A DNA stretch of 64,000 nt from positions 1 to 64,000 of the forward strand of contig NZ_JANUGQ010000027.1 in assembly GCF_024756275.1 (NCBI RefSeq), written 5' to 3'. Position numbers and translations under genes: made by a program. Below the pieces are notes generated by a model. The model ran no database searches and was not told where the DNA came from. It saw nothing but the letters and a program-made list of their open reading frames with translations. Within the stretch, counting starts at the first letter, position 1. Every line of letters starts with the position of its first letter. This DNA comes from Streptomyces pyxinae. Its GTDB lineage: Bacteria; Actinomycetota; Actinomycetes; Streptomycetales; Streptomycetaceae. Shown piece by piece: positions 1-10,405 of this stretch.

Positions 1-449
1 GCCGAAGACCGCCCCCTGGGGGGGGGTTGTTCCCCCCATCCTCTTCTTCCTCCCGGGAAACCCGAAACCCCCCGGGTGCCCCCCCCCCGGGACCCGCGCC
101 CCCCCCCCCCCCCCCCGCGCCGGGCCCGCCCCGCCCCGCCGGCTCCGTGCCGCGCCCGCGCCCTCCCTCCCACGTCAGAGAAAGTCCGTACCAACTGACA
201 CGCGCAACCGAACGCCTGCCCGCACTTGGCGAGAACTCGGGTTTCCTCGCCCCCACCCCGGTCCAACCCCCCATGCTCCCGTCCCACCCACCCCACGCCC
301 CCTCTCCCCACCCACCCACAAACCGGCCGCCGCACCGCTCCTGACCGGCATACGGCCCACCGGATCGAGGACCTCACGGGAGCACACACCGGCGCACCGA
401 CCCGGCAGACGCCCCTTCCCGGCATCACAGGCGCGTCCGGGCGCCCCAG
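1..449. other. Low-complexity C-rich intergenic sequence
   Basis: I see no credible gene here. The stretch is dominated by cytosine tracts, including a run of 18 C at 99-116 and a run of nine G at 18-26. Reading frames across it give only proline/arginine/glycine-rich translations with no recognisable domain. Confidence 0.6.
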
Positions 450-761
450 GTGGTCACGCGGGCGCCCCGGGCGGTCACTCGGGCGGCCCGCGCGTCCCCG
501 ATGCCGGCGAGCGAGGACTTCGGGCGGTTCGCCCGGGACGGCGCCACCACCGTCTACTGGTTCCTCGGCTCCGTCGCCGCCACCGACTGGCGCGCCGCCC
601 CCGGCACCGCCCCGCAGGAGAAGACCGCCGCCCTCCCGGCCAACCACGCCCCCGACTTCGCGCCCGCCCCCGACCCCACCCTCCGCCACGGCATCACCGC
701 CACCGCCGCCGCCCTCGCCTGTCTCGGCAGCGCCCCCGCGAAGACCGCTCCCGCCCCCTAA
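450..761 (+). pseudogene. C-terminal remnant of an M20-family amidohydrolase/peptidase
   Basis: From about 501 the frame reads MPASEDFGRFA, then a YWFLG segment and NHAPDFAPAPDPTLRHG. This is the order seen at the C-terminus of M20 metal-dependent amidohydrolases: the SEDF loop, a short glycine-rich strand, the NHxPxF segment and a closing helix. The catalytic N-terminal two thirds, with the zinc-binding His/Asp/Glu residues, are missing; upstream there is only low-complexity DNA. I read it as a decayed gene that ends at a normal stop. Family assignment is by motif. A short functional gene is unlikely because no catalytic metal site remains. Confidence 0.6.
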
Positions 762-854
762 GGTGAGAACACCGCCGCTCGGCGCCGGCCACCCTCCGGC
801 GTACCGGACGACCCTCCCCGCCCGGCCTTCCCGTCCGGAGAACGGAGACGCACG

Positions 855-932
855 ATGCCGCTCGAATCCGACCCGCGGCGGGTGGACGACGAGCCGGCCG
901 GGCCGGCCCCCTCCCGGTTCGGCCTCGACTGA
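855..932 (+). CDS. Possible 25-residue leader ORF upstream of the flavoprotein
   Basis: An ATG preceded by GGAGA opens a 25-codon frame (MPLESDPRR...FGLD). It ends four bases before the GTG start of the next gene, so termination could feed re-initiation there. The product is acidic/proline-rich and I do not recognise it. The argument rests only on the ribosome-binding site and the tight spacing, so it could be a chance frame in GC-rich DNA. Confidence 0.3.
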   Translation: MPLESDPRRVDDEPAGPAPSRFGLD

Positions 933-936
933 CCCC

Positions 937-1854
937 GTGCGCCCACCCCGCACCCCCGGCACCCCCGACACCGATCTGATCGTCGTCGGCGGCGGCCCGG
1001 CCGGCTGCGCCGCCGCCCGCATGGCCGCGAGCGTCGGCATGCGCTCGGTCCTGGTCGAGCCGGAAGCCCTGTGCCGCACCCTCCACCGCATCCCGGCGCT
1101 GGACAACGTCCTCGGTGGTCACACCAGCGGGCCCGGACTCGCCGGCACCATCGCCGCCGAGCTGCGGAGCACCGAACTGTGCCGCCTCGCACTCGGCCGG
1201 TACGCCACCGAGGTCCGCGCCCACGACGACCGGGTCACGGTCACGCTGTACACGGGTCTCCGCCTCACGGCCCCGCACACCGTCGTCGCCACCGGCACCG
1301 GTCCCCGCCGGCCTCGGGACGTCCCCTGGATCACCGCGCCGGTCGGCCCTGCCCTGCCCGCGCTCTGGCAGGCCGACGCGACCGAGGCGGAGGGCCGCAC
1401 CCTGCTCGTCCTCGGCGGCGACCGCCCCCTCGGCACCTTCCTGCGCGCCCACCCGGCCACCGGCACCCGCCTGCTGGCGGCGTACCCGGAGGCCGACGAC
1501 TACAAGACCGAGGAGATCCGCCACGACCCCCGCGTCGTCCTCCTCCCCGTCCGGCACCTCACCCTCCACCCACCTGCGGCCCGCCTCCTGGACCGCTCCG
1601 GCGGCCACCGCACCGTCACGGCGGACGCCGTCTTCCTCAACCTCGGCAACACCCCCGCCGCCCCGCCCGGCGACCTCGTCCGCGACGCGTCCGGCCACTG
1701 CCCGCCCGCCGCCCAGCACCCCCGCGTCCTCGTCGCCGGCGACCTCCGCTCCGCCTGCTTCCAGCGCGTCATGACCGCCTTCGGCTCCGGCACCGAAGCC
1801 GCCCTGCGCGCCTACTACTCGGCACGCGACCTGCCGGACGAGAACACCCCCTGA
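937..1854 (+). CDS. FAD-dependent pyridine nucleotide oxidoreductase-like protein
   Basis: The product is 305 aa if it starts at the GTG just after the small upstream frame. Residues 14-23 form a Rossmann FAD-binding motif (LIVVGGGPAG) followed by AARMA. A second glycine motif (LLVLGGDRPLG) sits mid-protein, and the C-terminus has the VLVAGDLRSA motif that contacts FAD in thioredoxin-reductase-like enzymes. The redox-active CxxC of true thioredoxin reductases is not visible, so the substrate is unknown. No better ribosome-binding site was found for another start; the frame is open further upstream, but that translation is low-complexity. Confidence 0.65.
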   Translation: MRPPRTPGTPDTDLIVVGGGPAGCAAARMAASVGMRSVLVEPEALCRTLHRIPALDNVLGGHTSGPGLAGTIAAELRSTELCRLALGRYATEVRAHDDRVTVTLYTGLRLTAPHTVVATGTGPRRPRDVPWITAPVGPALPALWQADATEAEGRTLLVLGGDRPLGTFLRAHPATGTRLLAAYPEADDYKTEEIRHDPRVVLLPVRHLTLHPPAARLLDRSGGHRTVTADAVFLNLGNTPAAPPGDLVRDASGHCPPAAQHPRVLVAGDLRSACFQRVMTAFGSGTEAALRAYYSARDLPDENTP

Positions 1855-2070
1855 ACGCCGTGGTCCCTTGGCCGTCCCGGAGCGGAGCCCGCGCGGTAAA
1901 CCGCTTAGCGGGCCACCGCGACCACTGCTACGTTCCCCGAGGCCGTGCGAGACGACGAGGAGGTGGTACCCGTGAACGCAGTATCGACATGGGTGCTCCC
2001 CTCCGGGGTCATGGTCGGGCGATAGGTCGTCCGGGAGCGCCGTTCAAGAGCACTCCCGAAAGGCACGACC

Positions 2071-2793
2071 ATGCGTTTCACTTCCGAGAAGCGTCTTGAT
2101 GACGGCGTCCTCGAACGCGAATTCACCCTCGGCGAGATCCCCGGCACCCTGTGGACACCCGAAGCCGCCGCACCGGTCCCGCTGATCCTGATGGCCCACA
2201 ACAACGGCCTGCCCAAGGGGCAACCCCGGCTGGTGGCCCGGGCCCGGCACACCGCGACACGCGGTTACGCGGTGGCCACCATCGATACTCCCGGATGCGG
2301 TGACCGTCCCCGTTCCGCCGCCGACGAGCAGGCCCGCGCCGACCTCCGCCGGGCGATGCGGACCGGTGAGCCGGCCGACGAGATCTTCGAGTCCCTCGTC
2401 GGCCCGCTGGTCGACAAGGCGGTCCCGGAATGGCAGGCCACCCTGGACGCCCTCCTCGCACTGCCCGGGATCGGCGGCCCGGTCGGGTACTCCGGGTGGA
2501 CCGCTGTCGGCATCCGGCTGGCGGTGGCCGAGCCACGTATCGCGGCCGCCGATTTCTTCGCCGGGGGTTACGTGCCCCGCGCCCAGCGCCAGGAGGCCCG
2601 GCAGGTCACCGTCCCGCTGCTGTTCCTGCTGCAGTGGGACGACGAAGGGAACCCCCGGCAGCGGGCCCTGGACCTGTTCGACGCCTTCGGCAGCAGAGAG
2701 AAGACGCTGCACGCCAACATGGGCGGGCACATCGGCACCCCGTGGTTCGAGGTGGAGGACGCGGGCCGGTTCTACGACCGGCACCTGAAGTGA
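2071..2793 (+). CDS. Alpha/beta hydrolase (dienelactone-hydrolase-like)
   Basis: A 240-aa soluble protein. The strand-loop PLILMAHNNGLPKG gives the oxyanion region, GYSGWT places the nucleophile at Ser141, QWDDEGN carries the likely acid, and GGHIGTPWF near the C-terminus supplies the histidine. This is the alpha/beta-hydrolase triad order. The HNNG in place of the usual HG(x)xG and the lack of a signal peptide suggest a cytoplasmic esterase or dienelactone-hydrolase-like enzyme; the substrate cannot be read from the sequence. It stands alone, with a strong hairpin downstream at 2889-2927. Confidence 0.75.
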   Translation: MRFTSEKRLDDGVLEREFTLGEIPGTLWTPEAAAPVPLILMAHNNGLPKGQPRLVARARHTATRGYAVATIDTPGCGDRPRSAADEQARADLRRAMRTGEPADEIFESLVGPLVDKAVPEWQATLDALLALPGIGGPVGYSGWTAVGIRLAVAEPRIAAADFFAGGYVPRAQRQEARQVTVPLLFLLQWDDEGNPRQRALDLFDAFGSREKTLHANMGGHIGTPWFEVEDAGRFYDRHLK

Positions 2794-2888
2794 GCCCAGG
2801 CCGCCGGGCGGTCAGCGGACGCTGAGCGGTCGTCGGCCAGGACGCCGCTCGTCGGTCGGGGACGGGCCCCGGCTCCCCCGGCTCGCCG

Positions 2889-2927
2889 CGTCGTGGGCCC
2901 CTGCCGGCTCGGCAGGGGCCCACGACG
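2889..2927 (+). terminator. Hairpin terminator after the alpha/beta hydrolase
   Basis: A perfect 17-bp stem (arms 2889-2905 and 2911-2927) closes a 5-nt loop about 95 bp after the hydrolase stop. There is no U-tract, which is usual for high-GC actinobacterial terminators. Confidence 0.6.
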
Positions 2928-3199
2928 GGCAAAGCCGGTACAGGGGCCTTCCGTTCTCGTGCGCGGAGCCGCGGCGGCCCGGCGCCTCGCGGTCCGGAAG
3001 TGCGACCGAACAGCGAGTGCCACTGCCCCAGCGTCGAGGGCGCCGGCCGCCGCGGGTCCCCTGTGGCGCGACTCACGCGGACTGGTTCGCGCCCCGCCGT
3101 ACCTTCCGCAGCGGGGGCCCGTCCGCATCGAGGACCTGGTCCCGCGGAGCGCGACGGGCGAGAGCGCCCTCACCGCCCGGGACCGCGACCGGTGAACGT

Positions 3200-3233
3200 C
3201 GAAGGGCCCCACCGCGAACGGTGGGGCCCTTCG
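3200..3233. terminator. Hairpin terminator downstream of tRNA-Ser
   Basis: A perfect stem of about 14 bp (arms 3200-3213 and 3220-3233), closed around a CGAA-type loop, lies 25 bp beyond the 3' end of the minus-strand tRNA-Ser. It is symmetric and could act on both strands. Confidence 0.7.
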
Positions 3234-3257
3234 ACATCGTGCCCGGTGAGGCACTGG

Positions 3258-3342
3258 CGGAGGATACGAGATTCGAACTCGTGAGGGGTTGCCCCCAACA
3301 CGCTTTCCAAGCGTGCGCCCTAGGCCTCTAGGCGAATCCTCC
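3258..3342 (-). tRNA. tRNA-Ser (GGA anticodon)
   Basis: The minus strand folds into an 85-nt class II tRNA. The acceptor pairs 3336-3342 with 3259-3265, the anticodon arm is CACGC-TTGGAAA-GCGTG (anticodon GGA, reads UCC/UCU), there is a long variable arm, and the T-arm carries GTTCGAATC. The CCA end is not encoded. Confidence 0.95.
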
Positions 3343-3418
3343 GCCGCAAACAATACAAGACGTTGAGGCGTGCTCGCGAACTCGTTCGCCGGGGGGTGGA
3401 TCGGGTAGGCTGTGCGGA

Positions 3419-3504
3419 GCCCCTCACGTGGCGCTATCTGACTGAACTCCCCCAGGGCCGGAAGGCAGCAAGGGTAGGTCGGCTCTGGCGGGTGCGTGGG
3501 GGGC
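3419..3504 (+). ncRNA. ffs: Bacterial signal recognition particle RNA (4.5S type)
   Basis: The apical domain carries the conserved bulged loop and GGAA tetraloop (CAGGGCCGGAAGGCAGCAAG, 3453-3472), where Ffh binds. The terminal helix pairs GCCCCTCACG (3419-3428) with CGTGGGGGGC (3495-3504), counting one G-U pair. That gives an 86-nt small SRP RNA without an Alu domain. It lies directly upstream of dnaX, as I recall for many actinobacteria. Exact processed ends are inferred from the helix. Confidence 0.9.
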
Positions 3505-3567
3505 GCTTGCGTTGGGGGAGGGAGCGGGCCGGGCCGGTTGTCGGTGGGGCCCGATATCGTCGTATGC

Positions 3568-5970
3568 GTGTCGTCCCTCGCGCTGTACCGCCGCTACCGC
3601 CCCGAGACCTTCGGTCAGGTCATCGGGCAGGAGCATGTCACCGACCCCCTGCAGCAGGCGCTGCGGAACAACCGGGTCAACCACGCGTATCTGTTCAGCG
3701 GGCCGCGCGGGTGCGGGAAGACGACGAGCGCCCGGATCCTGGCGCGCTGTCTGAACTGCGAGCAGGGCCCCACGCCGACGCCGTGCGGGGAGTGCCAGTC
3801 GTGCCAGGACCTCGCGCGCAACGGGCCGGGTTCGATCGACGTGATCGAGATCGACGCGGCCTCGCACGGTGGCGTGGACGACGCCCGTGATCTGCGGGAG
3901 AAGGCGTTCTTCGGGCCGGCCAGCAGCCGGTACAAGATCTACATCATCGACGAGGCCCACATGGTCACATCGGCGGGGTTCAACGCCCTGCTGAAGGTGG
4001 TCGAGGAGCCGCCGGAGCACCTGAAGTTCATCTTCGCGACCACCGAGCCCGAGAAGGTCATCGGGACGATCCGGTCGCGCACCCACCACTACCCGTTCCG
4101 GCTGGTGCCGCCCGGCACGCTGCGGGACTACCTGGGTGTGGTGTGCGGCGAGGAGAAGATCCCGGTCGCGGAGGGGGTGCTGCCGCTGGTGGTGCGGGCC
4201 GGGGCCGGGTCGGTGCGTGACTCGATGTCCGTGATGGACCAGCTGCTGGCCGGCGCCGCCGAGGACGGTGTGACGTACGCCATGGCGACGGCGCTCCTCG
4301 GTTATACGGACGGCTCCCTGCTGGACGCGGTGGTGGACGCCTTCGCCGCCGGGGACGGGGCGGCCGCGTTCGAGGTGGTGGACCGGGTCATCGAGGGCGG
4401 CAACGATCCGCGCCGGTTCGTCGCCGACCTGCTGGAGCGGCTGCGCGACCTGGTGATCCTGGCCGCCGTGCCGGACGCCACCGACAAGGGGCTGATCGAC
4501 GCGCCCCAGGACGTGGTGGAGCGGATGCAGGCCCAGGCCTCGGTCTTCGGCGCGGCCGAGCTGAGCCGGGCCGCCGACCTGGTGAACGAGGGCCTCACCG
4601 AGATGCGCGGCGCCACCTCGCCGCGGCTCCAGCTGGAGCTGATCTGCGCCCGGGTACTGCTGCCCGCGGCCTTCGACGACGAGCGCTCGCTGCTGGCCCG
4701 GCTGGACCGGCTGGAGCGCGGCGCCGCCCTGGCCCCGGGCGGCATGCCCGGCGGCGGCGCCCCGGTGTTCCAGGCGCCCCCGCCCGGGCCCGTGCCGGGG
4801 TACGCCCCCGGGCCCGGCGCCCATGCCCCCGTACCGCCCGTCGGGGGCCCGGCCCCGGTGCCCGCCCCCGTGCCCGAGCCGCAGGCACCGCCCGCCGCCG
4901 CGCCCGAGCAGCAGCCGGCCGGCGCCCAGCAGTCCGCGCCCCAGCAGACCGGGGAGCCCGAGCCGCAGGAGGCTCCGCCGGCCGGGCGCCCCGGGGCCTG
5001 GCCGTCGGCCTCGTCGCCCGGCTCCCGCGCCCCCGGCCGGCAGCCCGGCGGCTGGCCCACCGCCTCCGCGCCCGGCCAGGGTGCGCCCGCGCCCCAGCAG
5101 CAGGCCCCGCAGCCGGCCCAGCCGCCGCAGCCCCAGCCCGGCCAGGGACAGAGCCAGGGACAGAGCCAGGGACAGAGCCAGGGGCAGGGGCAGGCGCAGC
5201 CGGGGATGGCGCAGGGCGCCGCCCAGGTGCGGAACATGTGGGACTCCATCCTGGAGGCGGTCAAGAACCGGCGTCGCTTCACCTGGATCCTGCTCAGCCA
5301 GAACGCGCAGGTCGCCGGGTTCGACGGCACCACCCTCCAGCTCGGCTTCCTCAACGCCGGCGCGCGCGACAACTTCACGAGCAGCGGCAGCGAGGACGTG
5401 CTGAAGCAGGCGCTGGCCGAGCAGTTCAACGTCCACTGGAAGATCGAGGCCATCGTCGATCCGTCCGGCGGCAGCGGCGGCCCGGGCTCCGGCGGCACCG
5501 GCGGCTACAGCGGCGGCGGCCAGGGCGGCTTCGGCGGCGGGGGCGCGCCCGCGGCCGGCGGTCCCGGCGGATTCGGCACCGCACCGGCCGGCGGCAGCAG
5601 CGCCTACGGCAGCGGCGGCGGTCACGGCGGTGGCTCCGGATCCGGCGGCGCCCCGGCCGGCTCCTCCGCGTTCGGCGGCGCCGCCACCCCCGCCGCCCCG
5701 GCCCCCGGTGGCGCCCGGCCGGCCCCGGCGTCCGCCCCGGCCGCCGCACCCCGGCCCGCGCCGGAGCAGTACCGGGAGGCGTCCCCGGAGCGGTCCCGGC
5801 CCCCGGCCGAGCCCGCGCCGCCGCGCCCCGGCAGCCCGCCCCCGGTGGCGCTGGAGGACGACATGCCGGAGGACGACGATCCGGACCTGGTCGACAACGC
5901 GCTCTCCGGCCACGACCTGATCGTCCGCGAGCTGGGCGCGACCGTGGTGGAGGAGTACCCGAACCAGTAG
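3568..5970 (+). CDS. dnaX: DNA polymerase III subunit gamma/tau
   Basis: This is the clamp-loader ATPase of the replisome, 800 aa from the GTG start. Visible are the SLALYRRYRP N-terminus, Walker A GPRGCGKTT (45-53), the zinc-binding cysteines 64, 73, 76 and 79, Walker B with IIDEAHM (about 126-132), the sensor region and the family's DxLLKVVEEPP segment. The C-terminal half is a long Pro/Gly/Gln linker followed by a tau-type domain (IWDSILEAV-like) and an acidic tail. The linker encodes a 12-bp tandem repeat (QGQS, about 5145-5185). The start is chosen because a TATCGT -10-like hexamer ends 7 nt before it, suggesting a leaderless mRNA; the frame is open upstream into the SRP RNA gene. I see no frameshift site for a separate gamma product. 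Confidence 0.95.
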   Translation: MSSLALYRRYRPETFGQVIGQEHVTDPLQQALRNNRVNHAYLFSGPRGCGKTTSARILARCLNCEQGPTPTPCGECQSCQDLARNGPGSIDVIEIDAASHGGVDDARDLREKAFFGPASSRYKIYIIDEAHMVTSAGFNALLKVVEEPPEHLKFIFATTEPEKVIGTIRSRTHHYPFRLVPPGTLRDYLGVVCGEEKIPVAEGVLPLVVRAGAGSVRDSMSVMDQLLAGAAEDGVTYAMATALLGYTDGSLLDAVVDAFAAGDGAAAFEVVDRVIEGGNDPRRFVADLLERLRDLVILAAVPDATDKGLIDAPQDVVERMQAQASVFGAAELSRAADLVNEGLTEMRGATSPRLQLELICARVLLPAAFDDERSLLARLDRLERGAALAPGGMPGGGAPVFQAPPPGPVPGYAPGPGAHAPVPPVGGPAPVPAPVPEPQAPPAAAPEQQPAGAQQSAPQQTGEPEPQEAPPAGRPGAWPSASSPGSRAPGRQPGGWPTASAPGQGAPAPQQQAPQPAQPPQPQPGQGQSQGQSQGQSQGQGQAQPGMAQGAAQVRNMWDSILEAVKNRRRFTWILLSQNAQVAGFDGTTLQLGFLNAGARDNFTSSGSEDVLKQALAEQFNVHWKIEAIVDPSGGSGGPGSGGTGGYSGGGQGGFGGGGAPAAGGPGGFGTAPAGGSSAYGSGGGHGGGSGSGGAPAGSSAFGGAATPAAPAPGGARPAPASAPAAAPRPAPEQYREASPERSRPPAEPAPPRPGSPPPVALEDDMPEDDDPDLVDNALSGHDLIVRELGATVVEEYPNQ

Positions 5971-6153
5971 GGACGCCGGGGACCGGGCCGGTCGGGACCG
6001 GATCGGCCCGGACCGGGCGGACCGAAACCGGGTCCGGCCTGGCCGGCATACCCGGAACGGGACAGTCTCTGGAGGAAGCTCCAAAGCCGTGGCGGCGGGG
6101 GCCTCGGTGGCCCGCACAAGGGGCACCCCGCGCCGCGGGCTACCCTGGCTGCC

Positions 6154-7404
<1,251 letters not shown>

Positions 7405-7916
7405 ACCCGCGAACGCGCGACCGGGCGGTCGCGCGGGGCGCACATTCGCTCGGCCGCTCATGCGTAAGGGGGGGGCATGGCCGTGCGGTCGTACGGACTG
7501 CACCTCGGACCATCGGGTGGTCGGGCGGTCGTACGGCCGGGGGAATCGCGCGGTCGGGCGGGAGCGCGAGCGGGAGTGCGGCCGGGAACACGGTCGGGAG
7601 CACAGGCGGAGATGCGGGCGGTGTGCGGACGCGCGGTCGCGCACAAGCCCGGGGCGTGCGCAAGGGCGCGGGGGAGTGAACCCCGCGGTTCCGGGAAGCG
7701 CATCACCTTTGCCCAAAGCCATTCCATCGAGTGACCGCTAGGCCATCCGAATGACGCCTGCCGGCGCCCCAACTAGGGTGCCGCGCAGGCGTTCCGGCAT
7801 GTTCCGGCACTTGGCCCACCGGCATTGCGATGTCAGTGACGGGTGCCACAGTGGGGGAGTGACCAACACCACCGCGAGGCAGTCCGCCGCAGGGCGGGAG
7901 GGGGTGACGTACGGCC
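7405..7916. other. Intergenic region with repeat-like GC sequence and a candidate promoter
   Basis: No gene is supported across these 510 bases. Around 7540-7640 there are loose, imperfect repeats built on CGGGNGG/GGAGC. Near 7760-7800 an 8-bp inverted repeat (ACGCCTGC ... GCAGGCGT) flanks a TAGGGT hexamer that could be the -10 element for the downstream membrane protein. The promoter call is inference. Confidence 0.35.
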
Positions 7917-9926
7917 GTGTCCACAACCGGTACGAGCGAGGCGAGCGGTTCCGGCATGTCCGGTCCGGGTGACGAGCGGGGCGCGCGGGCCGCGCACGCC
8001 CGGGCCCTCGCGGTGCTGCGGGTGCGCGCCCGGGCGACGGCGCTGGCGCTGCTCCCGGCGGCCCTCGCCGTGGTGCTGCTGGCCGGCGGAGCGCTGGGCC
8101 GGCTGCCCGGCCCCGGCTGGGACACGGCCCGCTGGGCGGTGTCGGCGGTGGCCGTGGTGGTGCTGGCGGTGGCGGGCGCGGTGGCGGCGGTGATCACCCG
8201 CGCCCGGCCGGCCCTCAGCCCCACGGTCCAGCTCAGCCGCGAGTCGGCCCCCGATCTGTACCGGATGGTCCAGGACCTGGCCGGCCGGCTGGAGGTGCCC
8301 GCCCCCTCCGCGATAGCGCTGACCCCGGACTGCGACAGCTGGCTGGAGGACCGTACGCACCCGGCCCACCGGCCGGCCGGTGGCACCGGGGGCCGACCGG
8401 CCGGCGGCGCTCCCGTGCTGGTCATCGGCTCCCCGTTCCTGTGGTGGATGCGGGTGGCCGAGCTGCGGGCGGTGCTGGCCCCGGTCGTCGCCGGCACGGG
8501 GCCCTCCGCCCACCCCGACATAGCCGCCGCCCGCCGGTTCGTCCGGGGGCTGGACGCGGCCGCGGCGGCGACCGCCCGGCCGGACACCGGTCCGCTGCGG
8601 CGGCCGGCCTGCCGGCTGGTCGGCGCGGTGGTACGGGCGCTGCTGCGGAGTTGCGCGGTCCACGCCGCCGAGATGGAGCGGGGCGTGGCGGCGGCCGCCT
8701 CCGAGCGGGCCCGGACGGTCGACTACGGGATGCGGATCGTCGCCCAGGAGCAGGTCGGGCTGGCGTACGCCGGCTGGGACCGGCTGCTCACCCGGGTCGC
8801 GCTGCCCGCCTGGCGGATGGGGCGCTGGCCGTCCCGGCTGGACGCGGGCGTGGTCTCGGCGCTCACCGAGCTGTCCCGCCGCGACCGGCTGGCGGCGGAC
8901 GGTTTCTCCTCCCGGCTGGGTGAGCGGCCCGCCTGCGACCTGCTGGAGGAACCGGGCGCGGTGGACGAGGCCACCTCGCTGCTCGCCGCCCGGCTGTTCC
9001 ACGGCGGCCCCCCGGCGTCCGGGCCCGGCTGGGCCCCGGTCGACTGGCAGCGTTACCCGGAGGAGGTGGTGGACCGCAAGTGGCGCACCGAGGCCGCCCG
9101 GCTCCACCGGGTGCTGGACCGGCTGGGCGTCCGGCGCGGCGCGGAGGCCACCCTGACCCGGGTGCTCGACCACCTGGCCACCGCCCGCAACGGCGAGACC
9201 CTGGCGGCGGCGATCAGCGCGGAGCTGGCCCGCGAGGAGACCGCCCCCGGCCTCCCCGGCGCCCCTGGCCCTCCCGGTGCTTCCGCACTCGGTGCTCCCG
9301 GACTTCCCGGAGCGCCCGGCGGCGCCCCCGCCCACGCGCTCCCGGACGCCGGTACGCCCCCGGCCCCGGCTTCCGGTACGGCCCCGGCTTCCGGTACGGC
9401 CCCGGCTTCCGGTACGGCTCCGAGCCCGGCGCCCGACCCGGCCCCGGCCCCGGGTGCCGCCGGGGCCACCGGGTCCGCCCGCTCCACGCCCGGCGCGGCC
9501 CCGCACGCGCCCGCCCCGGACCGGTGTCCCGCCGATCCGGAGACGGCCGAGCGGTGTCCCGCCGCCGGGGCGCGCCCCGCCGACCCGGACCCAGGTGGTA
9601 CCGGAGGTATGTCCTCGCCGGCGCCGCTGCCCGAACTGCTGGGCGGCGACCCGCTGCCGCTGTTCCCGCTGGGGCCGCCGCGCACGGGGCGGGAGCTGCT
9701 GGCCGACCATGTGACCGCCATGGTCTGCTGCGCGGCCGTCGACACCGCCGGTGCCGCCCCGGGGCTGGACTGGCTGGACGGACCCGCCCTGCTGGTCGAC
9801 GGCGAGCGCCGGTCGGATCTGGGACCGGGGGTCCTGGCCCTGGTCGAGGACGCCGATCCCGAACCGCTCCTCGCCTGGCTGGCCTCGATCGGCATACGTC
9901 CGGAACTGCCCGTCCGTCTCGGATGA
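7917..9926 (+). CDS. Membrane protein resembling an M48 peptidase but lacking the zinc site
   Basis: A 669-aa protein. Two hydrophobic segments (about residues 37-58 and 68-90) are followed by LSPTVQLSRESAPDLYRMVQDLAGRLEVPAPSAI, the lead-in typical of M48 (HtpX/Ste24-type) proteases. Where an M48 enzyme has AVLAHExxH, this protein reads ELRAVLAPVVAGTG (about residues 182-195), so the metal-binding histidines and catalytic glutamate are absent. A Pro/Ala/Gly-rich linker (about 440-570) with APASGT repeats precedes a conserved-looking C-terminus. I infer a catalytically dead membrane protein with a structural or regulatory role. The start is fixed by an in-frame stop at 7905. It lies between purD and purC, on the same strand. 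Confidence 0.7.
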   Translation: MSTTGTSEASGSGMSGPGDERGARAAHARALAVLRVRARATALALLPAALAVVLLAGGALGRLPGPGWDTARWAVSAVAVVVLAVAGAVAAVITRARPALSPTVQLSRESAPDLYRMVQDLAGRLEVPAPSAIALTPDCDSWLEDRTHPAHRPAGGTGGRPAGGAPVLVIGSPFLWWMRVAELRAVLAPVVAGTGPSAHPDIAAARRFVRGLDAAAAATARPDTGPLRRPACRLVGAVVRALLRSCAVHAAEMERGVAAAASERARTVDYGMRIVAQEQVGLAYAGWDRLLTRVALPAWRMGRWPSRLDAGVVSALTELSRRDRLAADGFSSRLGERPACDLLEEPGAVDEATSLLAARLFHGGPPASGPGWAPVDWQRYPEEVVDRKWRTEAARLHRVLDRLGVRRGAEATLTRVLDHLATARNGETLAAAISAELAREETAPGLPGAPGPPGASALGAPGLPGAPGGAPAHALPDAGTPPAPASGTAPASGTAPASGTAPSPAPDPAPAPGAAGATGSARSTPGAAPHAPAPDRCPADPETAERCPAAGARPADPDPGGTGGMSSPAPLPELLGGDPLPLFPLGPPRTGRELLADHVTAMVCCAAVDTAGAAPGLDWLDGPALLVDGERRSDLGPGVLALVEDADPEPLLAWLASIGIRPELPVRLG

Positions 9927-10189
9927 CGGGGCAGCGCGCGGGGGCGTGAAAGGGGCAGGGGGCGCGCGCTGAGCGGAATGCACCGTTCCGATCACGCTGA
10001 AGAGCGCCGTACGGTGACGGGATGGGTGCGTAATGTGATGTGCTGAGTCCTCGCCGACCGGTCATCGGTCGGCCGGACGGGTGACCGCCGTCCGGCCTGC
10101 CGGCCCGGGCCCCGGCGGGACCGGTCGGGTGGCCGGGCCGGCCGAGCTGTCGGACGGGGGCGACGCCACGGTCCGCACACCACCGAGCG

Positions 10190-10385
10190 CGAGAAAACAG
10201 TCCGGAAATCCAGCGGTTCGGCGGTTGCGGTTCAGCGGTCCAGCACTCCAGAGATCCAGCAGCCCGGCAGTCCGGAGACCCGTTCAGAGGCCCAGACCCA
10301 GCAGTTCAGCAGTTCAGCAGTTCAGTAGTCCGGCAGTTGAGAAGCTCAGCAGTCCAGCGGCAGCAGGTCAGACACCGGTCACGGG
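10190..10385 (+). repeat. CAG-rich imperfect tandem repeats
   Basis: The gap before the next gene is filled with imperfect 9-12 bp units on the theme CAGCAGTTCAG and CAGTCCGG; the clearest run of CAGTTCAG is at 10300-10325. No reading frame across it looks real. Confidence 0.6.
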
Positions 10386-10405
10386 GGAACCGAGGGAGGG
10401 GCACC

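Noticed and set aside
5140..5190. Programmed frameshift site in dnaX for a gamma form
   Set aside because: The only repeats there are in-frame 12-bp Gln/Gly/Ser codons; no A- or T-rich slippery heptamer is present.
7916..7925. DnaA-box-like TGTCCACAA
   Set aside because: A single match with a mismatch at the first base, inside a coding start; not an origin.
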